DNA of 61,606 nucleotides from Sphingomonas sp. Leaf9 (GCF_001421355.1 NZ_LMKC01000002.1:779623-841228), one strand, 5' to 3'; shown: positions 1 through 8,451, numbered from the stretch's first letter. Notes: generated from the sequence alone by a model not told the origin. Numbers and translations are program-made.

Positions 1-67
1 CCCCCGCACCCAGCGCGGCGGACAGGGTTTCTGGGGTGGAAAGTCCGCAAATCTTGATGAGGGTCAT
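1..67 (-). CDS. trpF: Phosphoribosylanthranilate isomerase, N-terminal fragment (runs off the window)
   Basis: Only the first 22 codons are in the window. They begin at an ATG at 67-65 and read MTLIKICGLSTPETLSAALG, the characteristic N-terminus of TrpF with the KICGL motif of the first beta strand. TrpF isomerises N-(5-phosphoribosyl)anthranilate in tryptophan synthesis in the cytoplasm. In sphingomonads trpF commonly follows pyrF in a pyrF-trpF-trpB-trpA cluster. Here pyrF lies about 2.3 kb upstream on the same strand, with an SDR/glycosidase pair between them. The rest of the gene lies outside the window, so nothing can be said about the full length. Confidence 0.85.
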   Translation of the reverse strand, partial: MTLIKICGLSTPETLSAALGAG

Positions 68-134
68 GGCGCGTGGCTTAGAAGGTTGCGGGCGGAAAGA
101 GAACCATCAGTTGGTGCGCGCGCTCCCTTCCCAA

Positions 135-223
135 CGTCACCCCGGACTTGATCCGGGGTCCCGCTTCTTCTTCCGACCGGCCGCCGCAAGAAAGCGGGAC
201 CCCGGGTCAAGCCCGGGGTGACG
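135..223. repeat. Palindromic intergenic repeat, family 1, full copy
   Basis: Inverted arms begin CGTCACCCCGGACTTGATCC and end with its near-complement GGCTTGACCCGGGGTGACG-like sequence, separated by a GC-rich centre containing CCCGCTTCTT. Another full copy is at 15662-15746 and half copies are at 2198-2236 and 3544-3581. It lies between two same-strand genes (the glycosidase and trpF). A long RNA hairpin is expected on either strand. Confidence 0.85.
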
Positions 224-237
224 GCGGTCGGAACCCC

Positions 238-1194
238 TCAACTCCGCCGGATCAACGCCCGCGCCAGCCGCCGGTCCTCCAGCGAATAATACAGCCAGAT
301 CGCCCCATCGACGACCACCACCGACGCCGCGAACGCAATGTCGGTCGCGGTGCGGTCATCGACCGGCGGTGGCGTCACCAGCGGCTGGATGCCGCGCGCC
401 ACGACGCGAGAATATTCGGCATCGAACGCCACCCACCCGATCCGCCAGCGCGCATCGCGGGTCGCGCCGTTATAGAACATCACCGGCCGCGCCGGATCAT
501 CGGTTAACAGCGGCCCGGTCGACAGATGCCAGTCGTCCCAGCTATTTTCGCGCGGGGTGAACGGCGTCGGCTGTTCGTCCCACGGCCCGGCCACATCGGC
601 ACCCACTGCCAGCCCGATCCGCGACGCTTCGTCGGCGGCATATTCATAGAACAACCGCCAGCCGCCATCAGCGGTGCGATCGACCGTCGCCTCCTTGGTA
701 TTACCCTCCGACTTGGACGACGCCAGCGCGACCCCGCTCTTGGTCAGCGCATCCAGCGTCGGCCCAGCGGCATAGGACAGTTCGCCATGCGAATGATCCG
801 CCAGCACCCCCGAATAATAGACGACATAGCCCGCATCGGTTTGCACCACCGTCGGGTCCTCCACGCCGCCCGCGTCATGGTCGCCCGGCCCCGGCACGAT
901 CGACGGCCGGTCGAGCATCCGGAAATGCTGCCCGTCGTCGCTCCACCCGGCCCAGATCACGCCGGTATCGACCAGTTCCTGCCCCGGCGGCACCACCGCG
1001 CGCACCATCATCGCATAGCGCCCGTCGCCCTCGCGCCAGACGAACGGACTCATCAGGTCGCGCGCCATCAGCTCGGGCGGCCCCTCGATCGTGACGTCCT
1101 CGATCGCCTTCACGTTGAAATCGAGCGCTACGGGGCTGTCGGCGACGGCATCCTTGCGATGCGGATCGGCGACGGGGGAGGGGGCGGCGATCAC
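238..1194 (-). CDS. Glycosidase-like five-bladed beta-propeller protein (GH43/GH130-like)
   Basis: The predicted product is 318 residues without an evident signal peptide, so it is probably cytoplasmic. Its sequence alternates short beta segments with conserved patches such as MSPFVWRE near the start, GVEDPTV, VVYYSG, EYAADEASRIGLA and WHLSTGPLL. This is the pattern of GH43/GH130/GH68-type propeller glycosidases or phosphorylases. The start is taken as GTG at 1194-1192, which overlaps the stop of the SDR gene as GTGA; the reading frame stays open upstream inside that gene. The coupling suggests both proteins act on the same sugar or polyol. Family assignment within the propeller glycosidases is uncertain and the substrate is unknown. 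Confidence 0.7.
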   Translation of the reverse strand: MIAAPSPVADPHRKDAVADSPVALDFNVKAIEDVTIEGPPELMARDLMSPFVWREGDGRYAMMVRAVVPPGQELVDTGVIWAGWSDDGQHFRMLDRPSIVPGPGDHDAGGVEDPTVVQTDAGYVVYYSGVLADHSHGELSYAAGPTLDALTKSGVALASSKSEGNTKEATVDRTADGGWRLFYEYAADEASRIGLAVGADVAGPWDEQPTPFTPRENSWDDWHLSTGPLLTDDPARPVMFYNGATRDARWRIGWVAFDAEYSRVVARGIQPLVTPPPVDDRTATDIAFAASVVVVDGAIWLYYSLEDRRLARALIRRS

Positions 1195-1958
1195 GCGCCC
1201 AGCGCTTGCATCAGCGATAGCCCGCCATCGATCACGATCCGCGCACCGGTGATATAGCGCGCCTTGTCCGACGCCAGGAACACCGCCAGATCGGCGACCT
1301 CCTCGGCCCGGCCTGCGCGGCCGAGCGGGATGTTGCGCTCCAGCGTCGCGCGATAGGTCGCGTCCGCACTCGCCTTCGCATTCATCGGCGTCAGGATCAT
1401 GCCCGGTTCGATCGCGTTCACCCGGATGCGGCGCGGTGCCTCCTCGATCGCCAGCGTCTCGACCAGGTTCGACAGCCCGCCCTTCGCCGCGCAATAATCC
1501 GCACCACCCGCACGCACTGCATAGGCATGGATCGACGAGATGTGCAGGATCGCCGCATCGCCCGGCTCGGTGCCCCGCCCGGTCAGGAACCGCCGCGAGG
1601 TGAGGAACGCCCCGGTCAGGTCGGTGTCTATCAACCGCCGCCACTGGTCGAGCGTCATGTCGCGCACCGTCACGCCCGACATGTTCAGCCCGGCCGAATT
1701 GACCAGCACACCCGCCGGACCCCAGGCCTGCTCGACCGCCGCAAAGGCGGCATCGACCGATGCCTCGTCGGCGACGTCGGCCTGCACCGTCATCGCCTCA
1801 CCCCCGGCCGCACGCACCGCATCGGCGCTGGCCTCCGCCGCCGTCGCATCCGAATAATAGCCGATCGCCACACGGTCGCCCAAGGCGCCGAACGCCGCCG
1901 CACAGGCCGCACCGATGCCCGATTCGCCGCCGGTCACGAAGATGGTTCGCCGGTCCAT
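1191..1958 (-). CDS. SDR-family oxidoreductase (glucose dehydrogenase-like)
   Basis: This 255-residue classical short-chain dehydrogenase/reductase has the cofactor motif TGGESGIG at residues 9-16, NSAG at 87-90, serine 141/142, and the catalytic YCAAK with Tyr155 and Lys159. C-terminal IDGG is also typical. It is a cytoplasmic NAD(P)-dependent alcohol or sugar dehydrogenase; the exact substrate cannot be read from sequence. The ATG at 1958 is preceded by CGGAGGAA, a good ribosome-binding site, and starts 13 codons inside a longer open frame. Its stop overlaps the GTG of the downstream propeller glycosidase, so the two form a unit inserted between pyrF and trpF. Confidence 0.88.
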   Translation of the reverse strand: MDRRTIFVTGGESGIGAACAAAFGALGDRVAIGYYSDATAAEASADAVRAAGGEAMTVQADVADEASVDAAFAAVEQAWGPAGVLVNSAGLNMSGVTVRDMTLDQWRRLIDTDLTGAFLTSRRFLTGRGTEPGDAAILHISSIHAYAVRAGGADYCAAKGGLSNLVETLAIEEAPRRIRVNAIEPGMILTPMNAKASADATYRATLERNIPLGRAGRAEEVADLAVFLASDKARYITGARIVIDGGLSLMQALGA

Positions 1959-2398
1959 GGTTCCTCCGCAGATATCCCTGCCCGCAACGCCAGGCACGCG
2001 GATAGGTTCAGGGGCGCAACGGCTTTCCTACAAACGGACGATCTGCCAGCGTGGCCGCGATGGTCGCGCCTGCGTGAGCGGCAGGCGTTTTGACAGGGTG
2101 GCGCAGCCATCGCGAAAGACTGTGGCGAGTGTGAACTTTGTGAACTTTGGGCGCGAAAACGGCGGATTTGCGCGGGGTCGGCTGCCCTATAATACCGCGT
2201 CACCCCGGACTTGATCCGGGGTCCCGCTTCTTCTTCTACGATCGGAGAACAGCGGGCTAATTGAGCGTGACGATTTCAGCCCCACCCAAGGCCCCGCCGC
2301 GGGCAAAGCTCGCGTCGTCGGACGGCGCTGTTCGCGCCGCCGGCCGGACGCGCCTCGTGCGGCTCGGTCGAGCTTCGCTCGACCTTGCCCGGCGCGTC
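1959..2398. other. 440-bp intergenic stretch with repeat remnants
   Basis: No convincing gene was found. It contains a 9-bp tandem duplication of TGTGAACTT at 2130-2147, a half copy of repeat family 1 at 2198-2236, and a short hairpin GGTCGAGC...GCTCGACC at about 2366-2385 just past the end of pyrF, which could help terminate the lapA-pyrF transcript. The promoter of the SDR pair must lie here on the minus strand, but no clear -35/-10 pair was recognised. Confidence 0.55.
2198..2236. repeat. Palindromic repeat family 1, half copy
   Basis: It shares the left arm CGTCACCCCGGACTTGATCC and the following GGGGTCCCGCTTCTTCTTC with the full copies at 135-223 and 15662-15746 but lacks the complementary right arm. 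Confidence 0.75.
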
Positions 2399-3076
2399 CT
2401 ACAACGTCCCCTCAATCGCCCGAGCTGCCTGATCCGGGTCCGCCGCCTGCGTAATCGGCCGCCCGATCACCAGCACCGACGCCCCGGCATCCAGCGCGGC
2501 ACGCGGGGTCACCACCCGCTTCTGGTCGCCGACCGGGCCGTCCGCCGGGCGGACGCCGGGCACCACGAAGAACCCCTGCGGCCACGCCTTCTTCGCCGCC
2601 GCCACCTCGGCGCCCGAACACACCACGCCGTCGATCCCGGCGCTCTTGGCCAGTTCGGTCAGCCGCACGACCTGCTCATGCGGGTCGGGGGCAAGGCCGA
2701 TCGACAACAGGTCATGCGCGTCGAGGCTGGTCAGCATGGTGACCGCGACGACCTTCGTCCCCACCGGTGCGGCGGCCTTCGCATCCTCCAGCATCGCCCG
2801 CCCGCCGGCAGCATGGACGGTCAGGATCGCCGGGTTCATCGGGCCCAGCGCCTGGATCGCCTTGGCGACCGTATTGGGAATGTCGTGGAATTTCAGATCG
2901 AGAAAGATCGGCAGGCCGAGATCCGCCATGGTCCGCACCCCCGCCCGGCCATTGGCCATGAAGAATTCGAGGCCCAGTTTCAGCCCGCCGACATGGCCGC
3001 GCACCTGTTGCGCCAGCGCCTTGGCGCGGTCGAGGTCGGGGGTGTCGATCGCGACATAGATGGGCGAACGGCTCAC
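2399..3076 (-). CDS. pyrF: Orotidine 5'-phosphate decarboxylase
   Basis: PyrF decarboxylates OMP to UMP, the last step of de novo pyrimidine synthesis, in the cytoplasm. The 225-residue product has the family signature FLDLKFHDIPNTV, with Asp60, Lys62 and Asp65 forming the Asp-Lys-Asp catalytic array, then TVHAAGG, VPGVRP and the phosphate-binding IGRPIT near the C-terminus. Length is normal. The start is GTG at 3076-3074, overlapping the stop of the upstream lapA-like gene as GTGA. It is thus the second gene of a two-gene unit; trpF, its usual downstream neighbour, is displaced by the SDR/glycosidase pair. Confidence 0.96.
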   Translation of the reverse strand: MSRSPIYVAIDTPDLDRAKALAQQVRGHVGGLKLGLEFFMANGRAGVRTMADLGLPIFLDLKFHDIPNTVAKAIQALGPMNPAILTVHAAGGRAMLEDAKAAAPVGTKVVAVTMLTSLDAHDLLSIGLAPDPHEQVVRLTELAKSAGIDGVVCSGAEVAAAKKAWPQGFFVVPGVRPADGPVGDQKRVVTPRAALDAGASVLVIGRPITQAADPDQAARAIEGTL

Positions 3077-3432
3077 AATGCGGCTCCCGGTGCGATGGGC
3101 GAAGGAACGGGGGCGGCGATGGCCCCCGGTGCGACCTGCGACGGGATGGGCGCGGGATCGGCCGGGACCGACACCGGCTCGGCCCGGTGCAGCGCCGCCA
3201 GCGTCCGGTCGGTCGCCACGATCCGCTGCCGCAGCCGCCACCGCGTCAGGTGCAGCGCGACGAAGGTCGGCAGGAACCCGGCAAGGAACGTGACGAGCAG
3301 CAGCAGCGGCAGGTTCACATCGGCATAGAGCGACCCCCACAGCTTCAGCGGGACCATCGTCATGTTGTTCAGCGCAAAGGCGACGATCACCCCGACCAGC
3401 AAGGCCCAGAAGAGGGTTTTCAGGAATTGCAT
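3073..3432 (-). CDS. LapA-domain membrane protein (DUF1049)
   Basis: This 119-residue protein has two predicted transmembrane segments, at about residues 5-22 and 40-60, joined by a short loop. A C-terminal cytoplasmic tail ends in a Pro/Ala-rich stretch. The hydrophobic spacing and FALNNMTMV/PLLLLVTFLAGFL sequences match the LapA/YciS-type DUF1049 family, associated in enterobacteria with lipopolysaccharide assembly. In alphaproteobacteria it typically precedes pyrF, as here. Its stop overlaps the pyrF GTG start. The P/A-rich tail after about residue 88 is low in complexity and probably disordered. A direct function in this organism is not known. Confidence 0.85.
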   Translation of the reverse strand: MQFLKTLFWALLVGVIVAFALNNMTMVPLKLWGSLYADVNLPLLLLVTFLAGFLPTFVALHLTRWRLRQRIVATDRTLAALHRAEPVSVPADPAPIPSQVAPGAIAAPVPSPIAPGAAL

Positions 3433-3543
3433 GCGGTGTGCGCCTTCGTCGTTATGCTCGCTTGGGGCCTATCCTTACGCCGGTCGGTCAGGAATTTCCA
3501 ATAGCGGCGGGCAGGCTCGTCGGACACCACCGCCAGCCTCAAC

Positions 3544-3581
3544 CGTCACCCCGGACGTGATCCGGGGTCCCGCTTCTTCTG
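3544..3581. repeat. Palindromic repeat family 1, half copy
   Basis: CGTCACCCCGGACGTGATCC followed by GGGGTCCCGCTTCTTCTG, one arm only. It lies between the patatin-like gene and lapA, both on the minus strand. The rest of the 170-bp gap shows nothing else. Confidence 0.7.
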
Positions 3582-3602
3582 TGCGGGGTTTGCCCGTCGC
3601 CG

Positions 3603-5900
3603 CTAACCGATCTCGGAGCGCAATTCGTCGAACAGCGGCTGGATCGTCGTCAGCCGCGGCTCCTCCTCGTCCAGAATGGCGAGGAACGCGGCGCGCTTGT
3701 GCCGGGTGATCCAGCCCGGCGGCAGGCGGACATCACCCGGCAGCGTCGACAGCGCGATATCGATCATCCGCTCCGCCCCGTGCAGGCGACCCCACAGATA
3801 GTCGTTCTCGCGGTACGACCGGCTGAAGAACGCCCCGAAATTGTTGAACCGGATGCCCTTCAGCGTCGCCTCGGCCCCGCCCGCGCGGATCGAGGGGGCG
3901 TCGTCGGGGGCGATCCGGTCGACCCGCACCGGATCGAATTCGTCCAGCCCTTCGCCGCCCAGCAGCGGCAGCGTCGCGATGTCGAAGAACGGAAAGCCCA
4001 GATAGGCGAGGAGCACCGGCCGGCGGATCTCACGCGGGGCGGCGGACAGCGCCGCCGACAAATGCTCCTCGGCACGCGCGTCGAGCGTCGCCAGGTCCAT
4101 CGCCGCCGCCATCGCCGCCAGCAACTCGGCCGGATCGGCACGCTTGTCGGCGGCCTGTTGCCGGACGGCGGCGAAATGGTCGGCATGTTCGCACGCCAGA
4201 TAGGGGGTCAGGCTGGCAAAGATCGCCTCGCGCACCGGGGCCAGCGCCGCCGCATCCTGTTCCGGCTCCATCGCCGAAACGGTCCGGACCAGCAGCCGCA
4301 GCCGCCGGATGCGAAACGCCAGGTCGTGCGCCCGCAGGAAATCGATCGATGCCGTGGCCGCGCCGTCGCCGTCGAACTGGTCGGCACCGCGCTCGACGAC
4401 GATCCGGTGGAACGCCGCGCGCAGCCGCCGCCGGCGATCGGGGGAGGGGTCGTCGGCCAGCGTCGCGATACGATCGGCCAGTCGGTCGAGCACCTGATCG
4501 ATCTTCAGCAGGCCGTACGCGGCATGGCCATATCCGGCGCGCCTGGCCGCCTGCACCTGCGCCCGCTGTCGCCAGCCGGCCAGCCGCGAAGGCGTCGGCC
4601 AGTCGAGGAACAGCGTATAGCCGAACAGCTGCTCGACCTCCGCCTCGACCCCGGCGCGCAGCTTCTCGACGATCGCCAGCATCCGCTCGATCCGCTCCGA
4701 CCGGCGCTGGATCGCGTCCAGATTGTCGCGGATCGGCTGCTTGCGCGGCAGTTCGGACAGCGCGCCCAGAATCGTCTGGAAAAAGGTCGGCGGCCCCTTG
4801 GTCTCCGGGCCGATCCCGAACTTGTGGTTGGGCGCGGGGTCCAGATAGACGAAGCGCCGGTCGATCTGCCGTCGCGCCGGGCGTTCGCGCAGCGCATCAA
4901 TCGCCGGGCGGAACGGGGCGTTGGCCAGCACCGAACCGTCGATCAGCGCCGCCTGCTCGACCATGCCCACCGCCGCCTGTCGCGGCAGCACCCGGCGCAG
5001 GAACGCCTCGCGCCCCGGCCAGTCGGTGCCCCGGTCCTTGAGCGCCGTATCCAGCTCCCCCACCCGGAACGGCGGGAACGCGCCGGGAAAGCTCGACGTC
5101 GCCCGCGCCGCGAACACCAGTTCGGCGGGATCGGCGAGCGGCCCGTCGCCATGGTCGGAAAAGCCGATGACGATGCGGTGCTCGGTCTCGACCACCTCCT
5201 TCGGCGAATTGAGCCGCAGCAGTTCGGGGTGCCCGGCAAAGTCGGTGACGGTGACGAACAGGTCGAGCGGCTGGCCCGGCGGCAACAGCCGTGGTCCGAC
5301 CGGCCCAGCCGCCATCGCCTCGAACGCGTTCAGCAGCATGTCGACCATCGCCCGCCCGCCGAAAGGCGGTTCGAACCACCGCGCCCGCACGAACCGGTCG
5401 AGCTTGGCGCGCAGTTCGTCGCGCGCGGCGACGTCGACGCTTGACACGTCCTCGCCCTCGCGGCCCAGCGCCATCCACGCGATCGGCCGTGCCCAGGGGC
5501 GCGACAGCGCGCTCGCCGGGGCCTGCGCCGGATCGATCAACGCCTCGATGTCCGCGCCCTCCAGCCACAATTCGGTCAGCGGGTCGAGCGACTGTCCGGT
5601 CGCGACCGCATGCGCCAGGAACACGCCGTTGATCCCGCCGGCACTCGCCCCGGCGACGATATCGACCAGCACCCGCAGCCGGATGCCGCTCAGCGCCGCC
5701 AACTCGTGCAGCATCGCCTGGTACACCCCGGCACTGCCGCCCAGCGCATCGCCATCGTCCTGCATCGCGCGGCTGGCGCGGGCGATATGCCACACCTCCT
5801 TGACCACCCCGTGCATATAGACCGCAAGGCTGATCCCGCCGTAGCAGACCAGCGCCAGTCGCAATTCGCGGTCGTGGAGCGGGGGCGGCGCGTCGCTCAT
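3603..5900 (-). CDS. Patatin-related protein with C-terminal DUF3376-type region
   Basis: A 765-residue patatin-fold protein of the large patatin-related group (TIGR03607-like; LRLALVCYGG at the N-terminus). The nucleophile elbow is GASAG at residues 84-88 with Ser86, and the dyad aspartate is in LIDGS. These predict acyl-ester (phospholipase-like) hydrolysis. The second half, helical and rich in Arg/Asp/Glu, is the extra domain of this group. No signal peptide is seen. The ATG at 5900 overlaps the stop of the upstream endonuclease/phosphatase-fold gene by four bases (ATGA); a longer frame continues upstream but only as a shadow of that gene. The substrate is unknown. Confidence 0.88.
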   Translation of the reverse strand: MSDAPPPLHDRELRLALVCYGGISLAVYMHGVVKEVWHIARASRAMQDDGDALGGSAGVYQAMLHELAALSGIRLRVLVDIVAGASAGGINGVFLAHAVATGQSLDPLTELWLEGADIEALIDPAQAPASALSRPWARPIAWMALGREGEDVSSVDVAARDELRAKLDRFVRARWFEPPFGGRAMVDMLLNAFEAMAAGPVGPRLLPPGQPLDLFVTVTDFAGHPELLRLNSPKEVVETEHRIVIGFSDHGDGPLADPAELVFAARATSSFPGAFPPFRVGELDTALKDRGTDWPGREAFLRRVLPRQAAVGMVEQAALIDGSVLANAPFRPAIDALRERPARRQIDRRFVYLDPAPNHKFGIGPETKGPPTFFQTILGALSELPRKQPIRDNLDAIQRRSERIERMLAIVEKLRAGVEAEVEQLFGYTLFLDWPTPSRLAGWRQRAQVQAARRAGYGHAAYGLLKIDQVLDRLADRIATLADDPSPDRRRRLRAAFHRIVVERGADQFDGDGAATASIDFLRAHDLAFRIRRLRLLVRTVSAMEPEQDAAALAPVREAIFASLTPYLACEHADHFAAVRQQAADKRADPAELLAAMAAAMDLATLDARAEEHLSAALSAAPREIRRPVLLAYLGFPFFDIATLPLLGGEGLDEFDPVRVDRIAPDDAPSIRAGGAEATLKGIRFNNFGAFFSRSYRENDYLWGRLHGAERMIDIALSTLPGDVRLPPGWITRHKRAAFLAILDEEEPRLTTIQPLFDELRSEIG

Positions 5901-6592
5901 GCCGCGTCGAGCGTCGCCCAGATCGGCAAATGGTCCGATGCCTTGCGCGCGGCGGCGCTGTGATGGGTGCCCGAATCGACGACACGCAGCCCGCTTGACA
6001 CCATGATCCGGTCGAGCCGCCCGACCGGGTGCCGCGCATGGAAGCTGGGGCCGGTCTCGGCGAAACGATGGTTCCGCCCGAAATCGCGCAGGCATCCCGA
6101 TTGCGGCGTCCATTCGTTCAGGTCGCCCATCAGGACGCTGGGCAGCGGCGGCTGGCACCCATCGACGTCGTGCAGGATCGCATGTGCCTGCTTGCGCCGC
6201 CACAACCCGGACAGGTCGAGATGCATGCCCACGACCCGGATCGTCATGCCGTTCAGCGTCACATCGGCCCGCACTGCGCCGCGCGGCTCCAGCGCCGGAA
6301 TCTCGATCCGCCGAGGGGCGCTGATCGTCGCGTCCTTGCGCACCAGCAGGGCATTGCCGTGCCAGCCCATCGACTGTGCGCGGATGGCGATCGGCACCGG
6401 CTTCCACGGGCTGTGGTCGTCCAGCATGTTGAGCGGGATGACCCCGGCGCGCTCGCCCAGCCGCCGATCGCATTCCTGCAGCGCGATGATGTCGGCATCG
6501 ACCTCGCGCAACACCTCCAGCGTGCGTCCGGGCATGCGGCGGCGATCGGTCCCGATCGCTTTGCGCATATTGTAGCTGGCTACCTTTATCAT
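5897..6592 (-). CDS. Endonuclease/exonuclease/phosphatase family protein
   Basis: The 231-residue product has the landmarks of the DNase I-like metal-dependent fold: SYNMR near the start, LQECDRR with metal ligand Glu40, HLDL, MGDLNEW, and the C-terminal SDHLPIW carrying the catalytic Asp-His pair. Members hydrolyse phosphodiesters or phosphomonoesters in nucleic acids, lipids or inositides. No leader is apparent. The gene overlaps the patatin-related gene by four bases, so the two are co-translated. A phospholipid-remodelling pair is possible, but the sequence does not fix the substrate. Confidence 0.88.
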   Translation of the reverse strand: MIKVASYNMRKAIGTDRRRMPGRTLEVLREVDADIIALQECDRRLGERAGVIPLNMLDDHSPWKPVPIAIRAQSMGWHGNALLVRKDATISAPRRIEIPALEPRGAVRADVTLNGMTIRVVGMHLDLSGLWRRKQAHAILHDVDGCQPPLPSVLMGDLNEWTPQSGCLRDFGRNHRFAETGPSFHARHPVGRLDRIMVSSGLRVVDSGTHHSAAARKASDHLPIWATLDAA

Positions 6593-6659
6593 CGTTCACC
6601 GCTCAACGTCAGGGCGGTCGATTTCGTTTCGCCTGCGTCCCCGAAAGGCCGTCAAAAGA

Positions 6660-7577
6660 TCAGGACGCCGCGACCGCCTCCGGCTGGACGATGACGGTGT
6701 GCGGCGCGACATCCTTCAACAGCCACACATTGCCGCCGATCACCGCACGGTCGCCGATCTTCACCCGGCCGAGGATCGTCGCGCCGGCATAGATCACCAC
6801 GTCGTCGCCGACGATCGGGTGGCGGGGAATCCGCTCGGCAAAGGGGCCGCTGTCGCCGCGCGGCTGCGACCGGTGCGGGGTGCGCGCGCCCAGCGTGACA
6901 TGCTGGTACAGCCGCACCCGCGCGCCGATGACCGCCGTCTCGCCGATCACGACGCCGGTGCCGTGGTCGATGAAGAAGCCCGGCCCGATCGTGGCACCGG
7001 GATGAATGTCGATGCCGGTGCGTTCGTTGGCGATTTCCGACACGATCCGCGCGACGATCGGCGCGCCCAGCGAATCCAGCTCATGCGCCAGCCGGTGGTG
7101 CAGGATGGCGGTGGCGCCGGGGTAGCAGATCAGGATTTCATCGACGCTGCGCGCGGCCGGATCGCCGCGAAAGATCGCCGCCACATCGGTATCGAGCAAT
7201 GCCCGCACCCGCGACAGCGTGCCCGCGAACAACCGCACGATCTCCGCCGGACGGTCGGCAGCGGCCTCGATCCCGGCGGCATCGCGCCAGTAGGCGAATT
7301 CGGCGACGATCGCGGCATCGAGCAGCGCGAACGCCTCGGTCAGCCGTTCGGCGACGAAATGATCCTCCGCCGCCGGATCGCCGACGAACCCGCCGATCCG
7401 CGCCGGGAACAGCGCCGCCGCCAACAGCTCGACTGTGCGCGCCAACGGTGCCCGGCGCGGAAAGTCGCCCGGCTGGCGTCGGCTGGGCTGCGCCTGTCGC
7501 CATGCCATGCGCGCGCTCGACAGGGCACGGGTCGCATGGTCGATCGCGCGGCGTCGGTCGTCATCGGGCAGGGTCAT
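6660..7577 (-). CDS. epsC: Serine O-acetyltransferase, EpsC type
   Basis: It transfers acetyl from acetyl-CoA to L-serine, the first step of cysteine synthesis. The 305-residue protein has an alpha-helical N-terminal half and a C-terminal left-handed beta-helix of hexapeptide repeats. Asp190 in DIHPGA and His205 in DHGTG have the same 15-residue spacing as the catalytic Asp/His of CysE. The length and divergent N-terminus match the EpsC subgroup rather than enterobacterial CysE. It stands as a single minus-strand gene; a terminator for the upstream lipoprotein gene ends just before it. The ribosome-binding site at 7577 is weak. Confidence 0.9.
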   Translation of the reverse strand: MTLPDDDRRRAIDHATRALSSARMAWRQAQPSRRQPGDFPRRAPLARTVELLAAALFPARIGGFVGDPAAEDHFVAERLTEAFALLDAAIVAEFAYWRDAAGIEAAADRPAEIVRLFAGTLSRVRALLDTDVAAIFRGDPAARSVDEILICYPGATAILHHRLAHELDSLGAPIVARIVSEIANERTGIDIHPGATIGPGFFIDHGTGVVIGETAVIGARVRLYQHVTLGARTPHRSQPRGDSGPFAERIPRHPIVGDDVVIYAGATILGRVKIGDRAVIGGNVWLLKDVAPHTVIVQPEAVAAS

Positions 7578-7594
7578 CGAACAGGCTCGCAGAA

Positions 7595-7628
7595 TAAAAA
7601 GGGCCGGGCGGCATGCACCGTCCGGCCC
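7595..7628 (-). terminator. Rho-independent terminator after the small lipoprotein gene
   Basis: On the minus strand GGGCCGGACGG pairs with CCGCCCGGCCC (arms 7618-7628 and 7601-7611, one G-T pair, six-base loop), followed directly by TTTTTATTC. Position and polarity fit termination of the minus-strand lipoprotein transcript ahead of the serine acetyltransferase gene. Confidence 0.8.
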
Positions 7629-7690
7629 GAGTTGCGCTTAGGGAGCTAACCAAAGCGATGCGGAAGGCCGCGCGCGGGGCGCGGCGAAAC

Positions 7691-7939
7691 TCAAAGGCCC
7701 GCGGCGTTCGCCACCGGATCGGCCGCATTGGGGGCCGCGTCGTTCAGCACCACATTGTCGCCGGGCAGGGCGACGTCGTTGCCAAGCGCGGTGTCGTTGG
7801 CCAGCGGTTCGTCGAGCGAGGTCAGGTTCGTCTCGACCGTGCTGTTGTCGATCGCGGCATTCTCGACGGCGCTATTGCCCGAACATGCCGCCAGACCCAG
7901 CAGCGCAACAGCCGCGAGCGGTGCGATAAATGGCTTCAA
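7691..7939 (-). CDS. Small Asn/Ala-rich lipoprotein
   Basis: No family was recognised. Starting at the TTG at 7939, the product is 82 residues with a short hydrophobic signal and a lipobox ending LGLAAC, placing the lipidated cysteine at residue 19. The mature part is rich in Asn, Ala and Asp, with repeats of the N-A/N-D type, and has no other cysteine or clear fold. The TTG is preferred because GGGGAGA lies at the right distance and because it places the leader at the N-terminus; the frame also opens 20 codons further upstream. A terminator follows the gene. Confidence 0.65.
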   Translation of the reverse strand: MKPFIAPLAAVALLGLAACSGNSAVENAAIDNSTVETNLTSLDEPLANDTALGNDVALPGDNVVLNDAAPNAADPVANAAGL

Positions 7940-8130
7940 ACCCGATCTCCCCGTTTCAAAATCGCCGATCGCGGCGATGTCGATGCCCGTTGTAGGCATC
8001 GGGGCGGGGCGGGGAATAATCCCATTACTTTAGTGGGGTATTGCTCCGCTATCAACGGACGGCAACGGGCCATGCGTAGACGGTGCGTTGGCACGCAGCC
8101 GGATCATGGCGATGTCGGAAAATGGCGGGG

Positions 8131-8206
8131 TGGTGGAGCTGAGGGGAATCGAACCCCTGACCTCTGCAGTGCGATTGCAGCGCTCTCCCATCTGAGCTAC
8201 AGCCCC
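8131..8206 (-). tRNA. tRNA-Ala (anticodon CGC)
   Basis: Read on the minus strand, a 76-base cloverleaf starts GGGGCTGTAGCTCAGATGGG and ends with an encoded CCA. The anticodon stem CTGCA/TGCAG closes the loop ATCGCAC, giving anticodon CGC. The third acceptor pair is G-T (G3:U70), the classic alanine identity element. The T arm GGGGTTCGATTCCCC is standard. Confidence 0.95.
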
Positions 8207-8451
8207 GCCCCGTGCCCGGACTTCGCCGGGGCCGATCCCTTAGCGGCCCCAAAATGCGGATGCAACGGGTCTCGCGCATTTCCGGATCAAAATCATGGTG
8301 CCGCAACCGGTCGCTGCGGCAGGCCCCTTCGTCGTGCGCGTACCGGATGTGCCGGAACCATCCGCCGGGTCGGTGCTTCTTGGGAGACGACATGGCAGCA
8401 GCCAACTTGCTGCCGCGCCGCGATAACATGAACCATCTGCAGGAGATTTTC

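Noticed and set aside
238..1644. Glycosidase frame starting far upstream at 1644
   Set aside because: The first 150 codons are a shadow of the SDR gene; the recognisable protein starts near the GTG at 1194.
3603..6599. Single 998-codon frame for patatin plus upstream sequence
   Set aside because: The upstream part is only an out-of-frame reading of the endonuclease-fold gene; the conserved patatin N-terminus begins at 5900.
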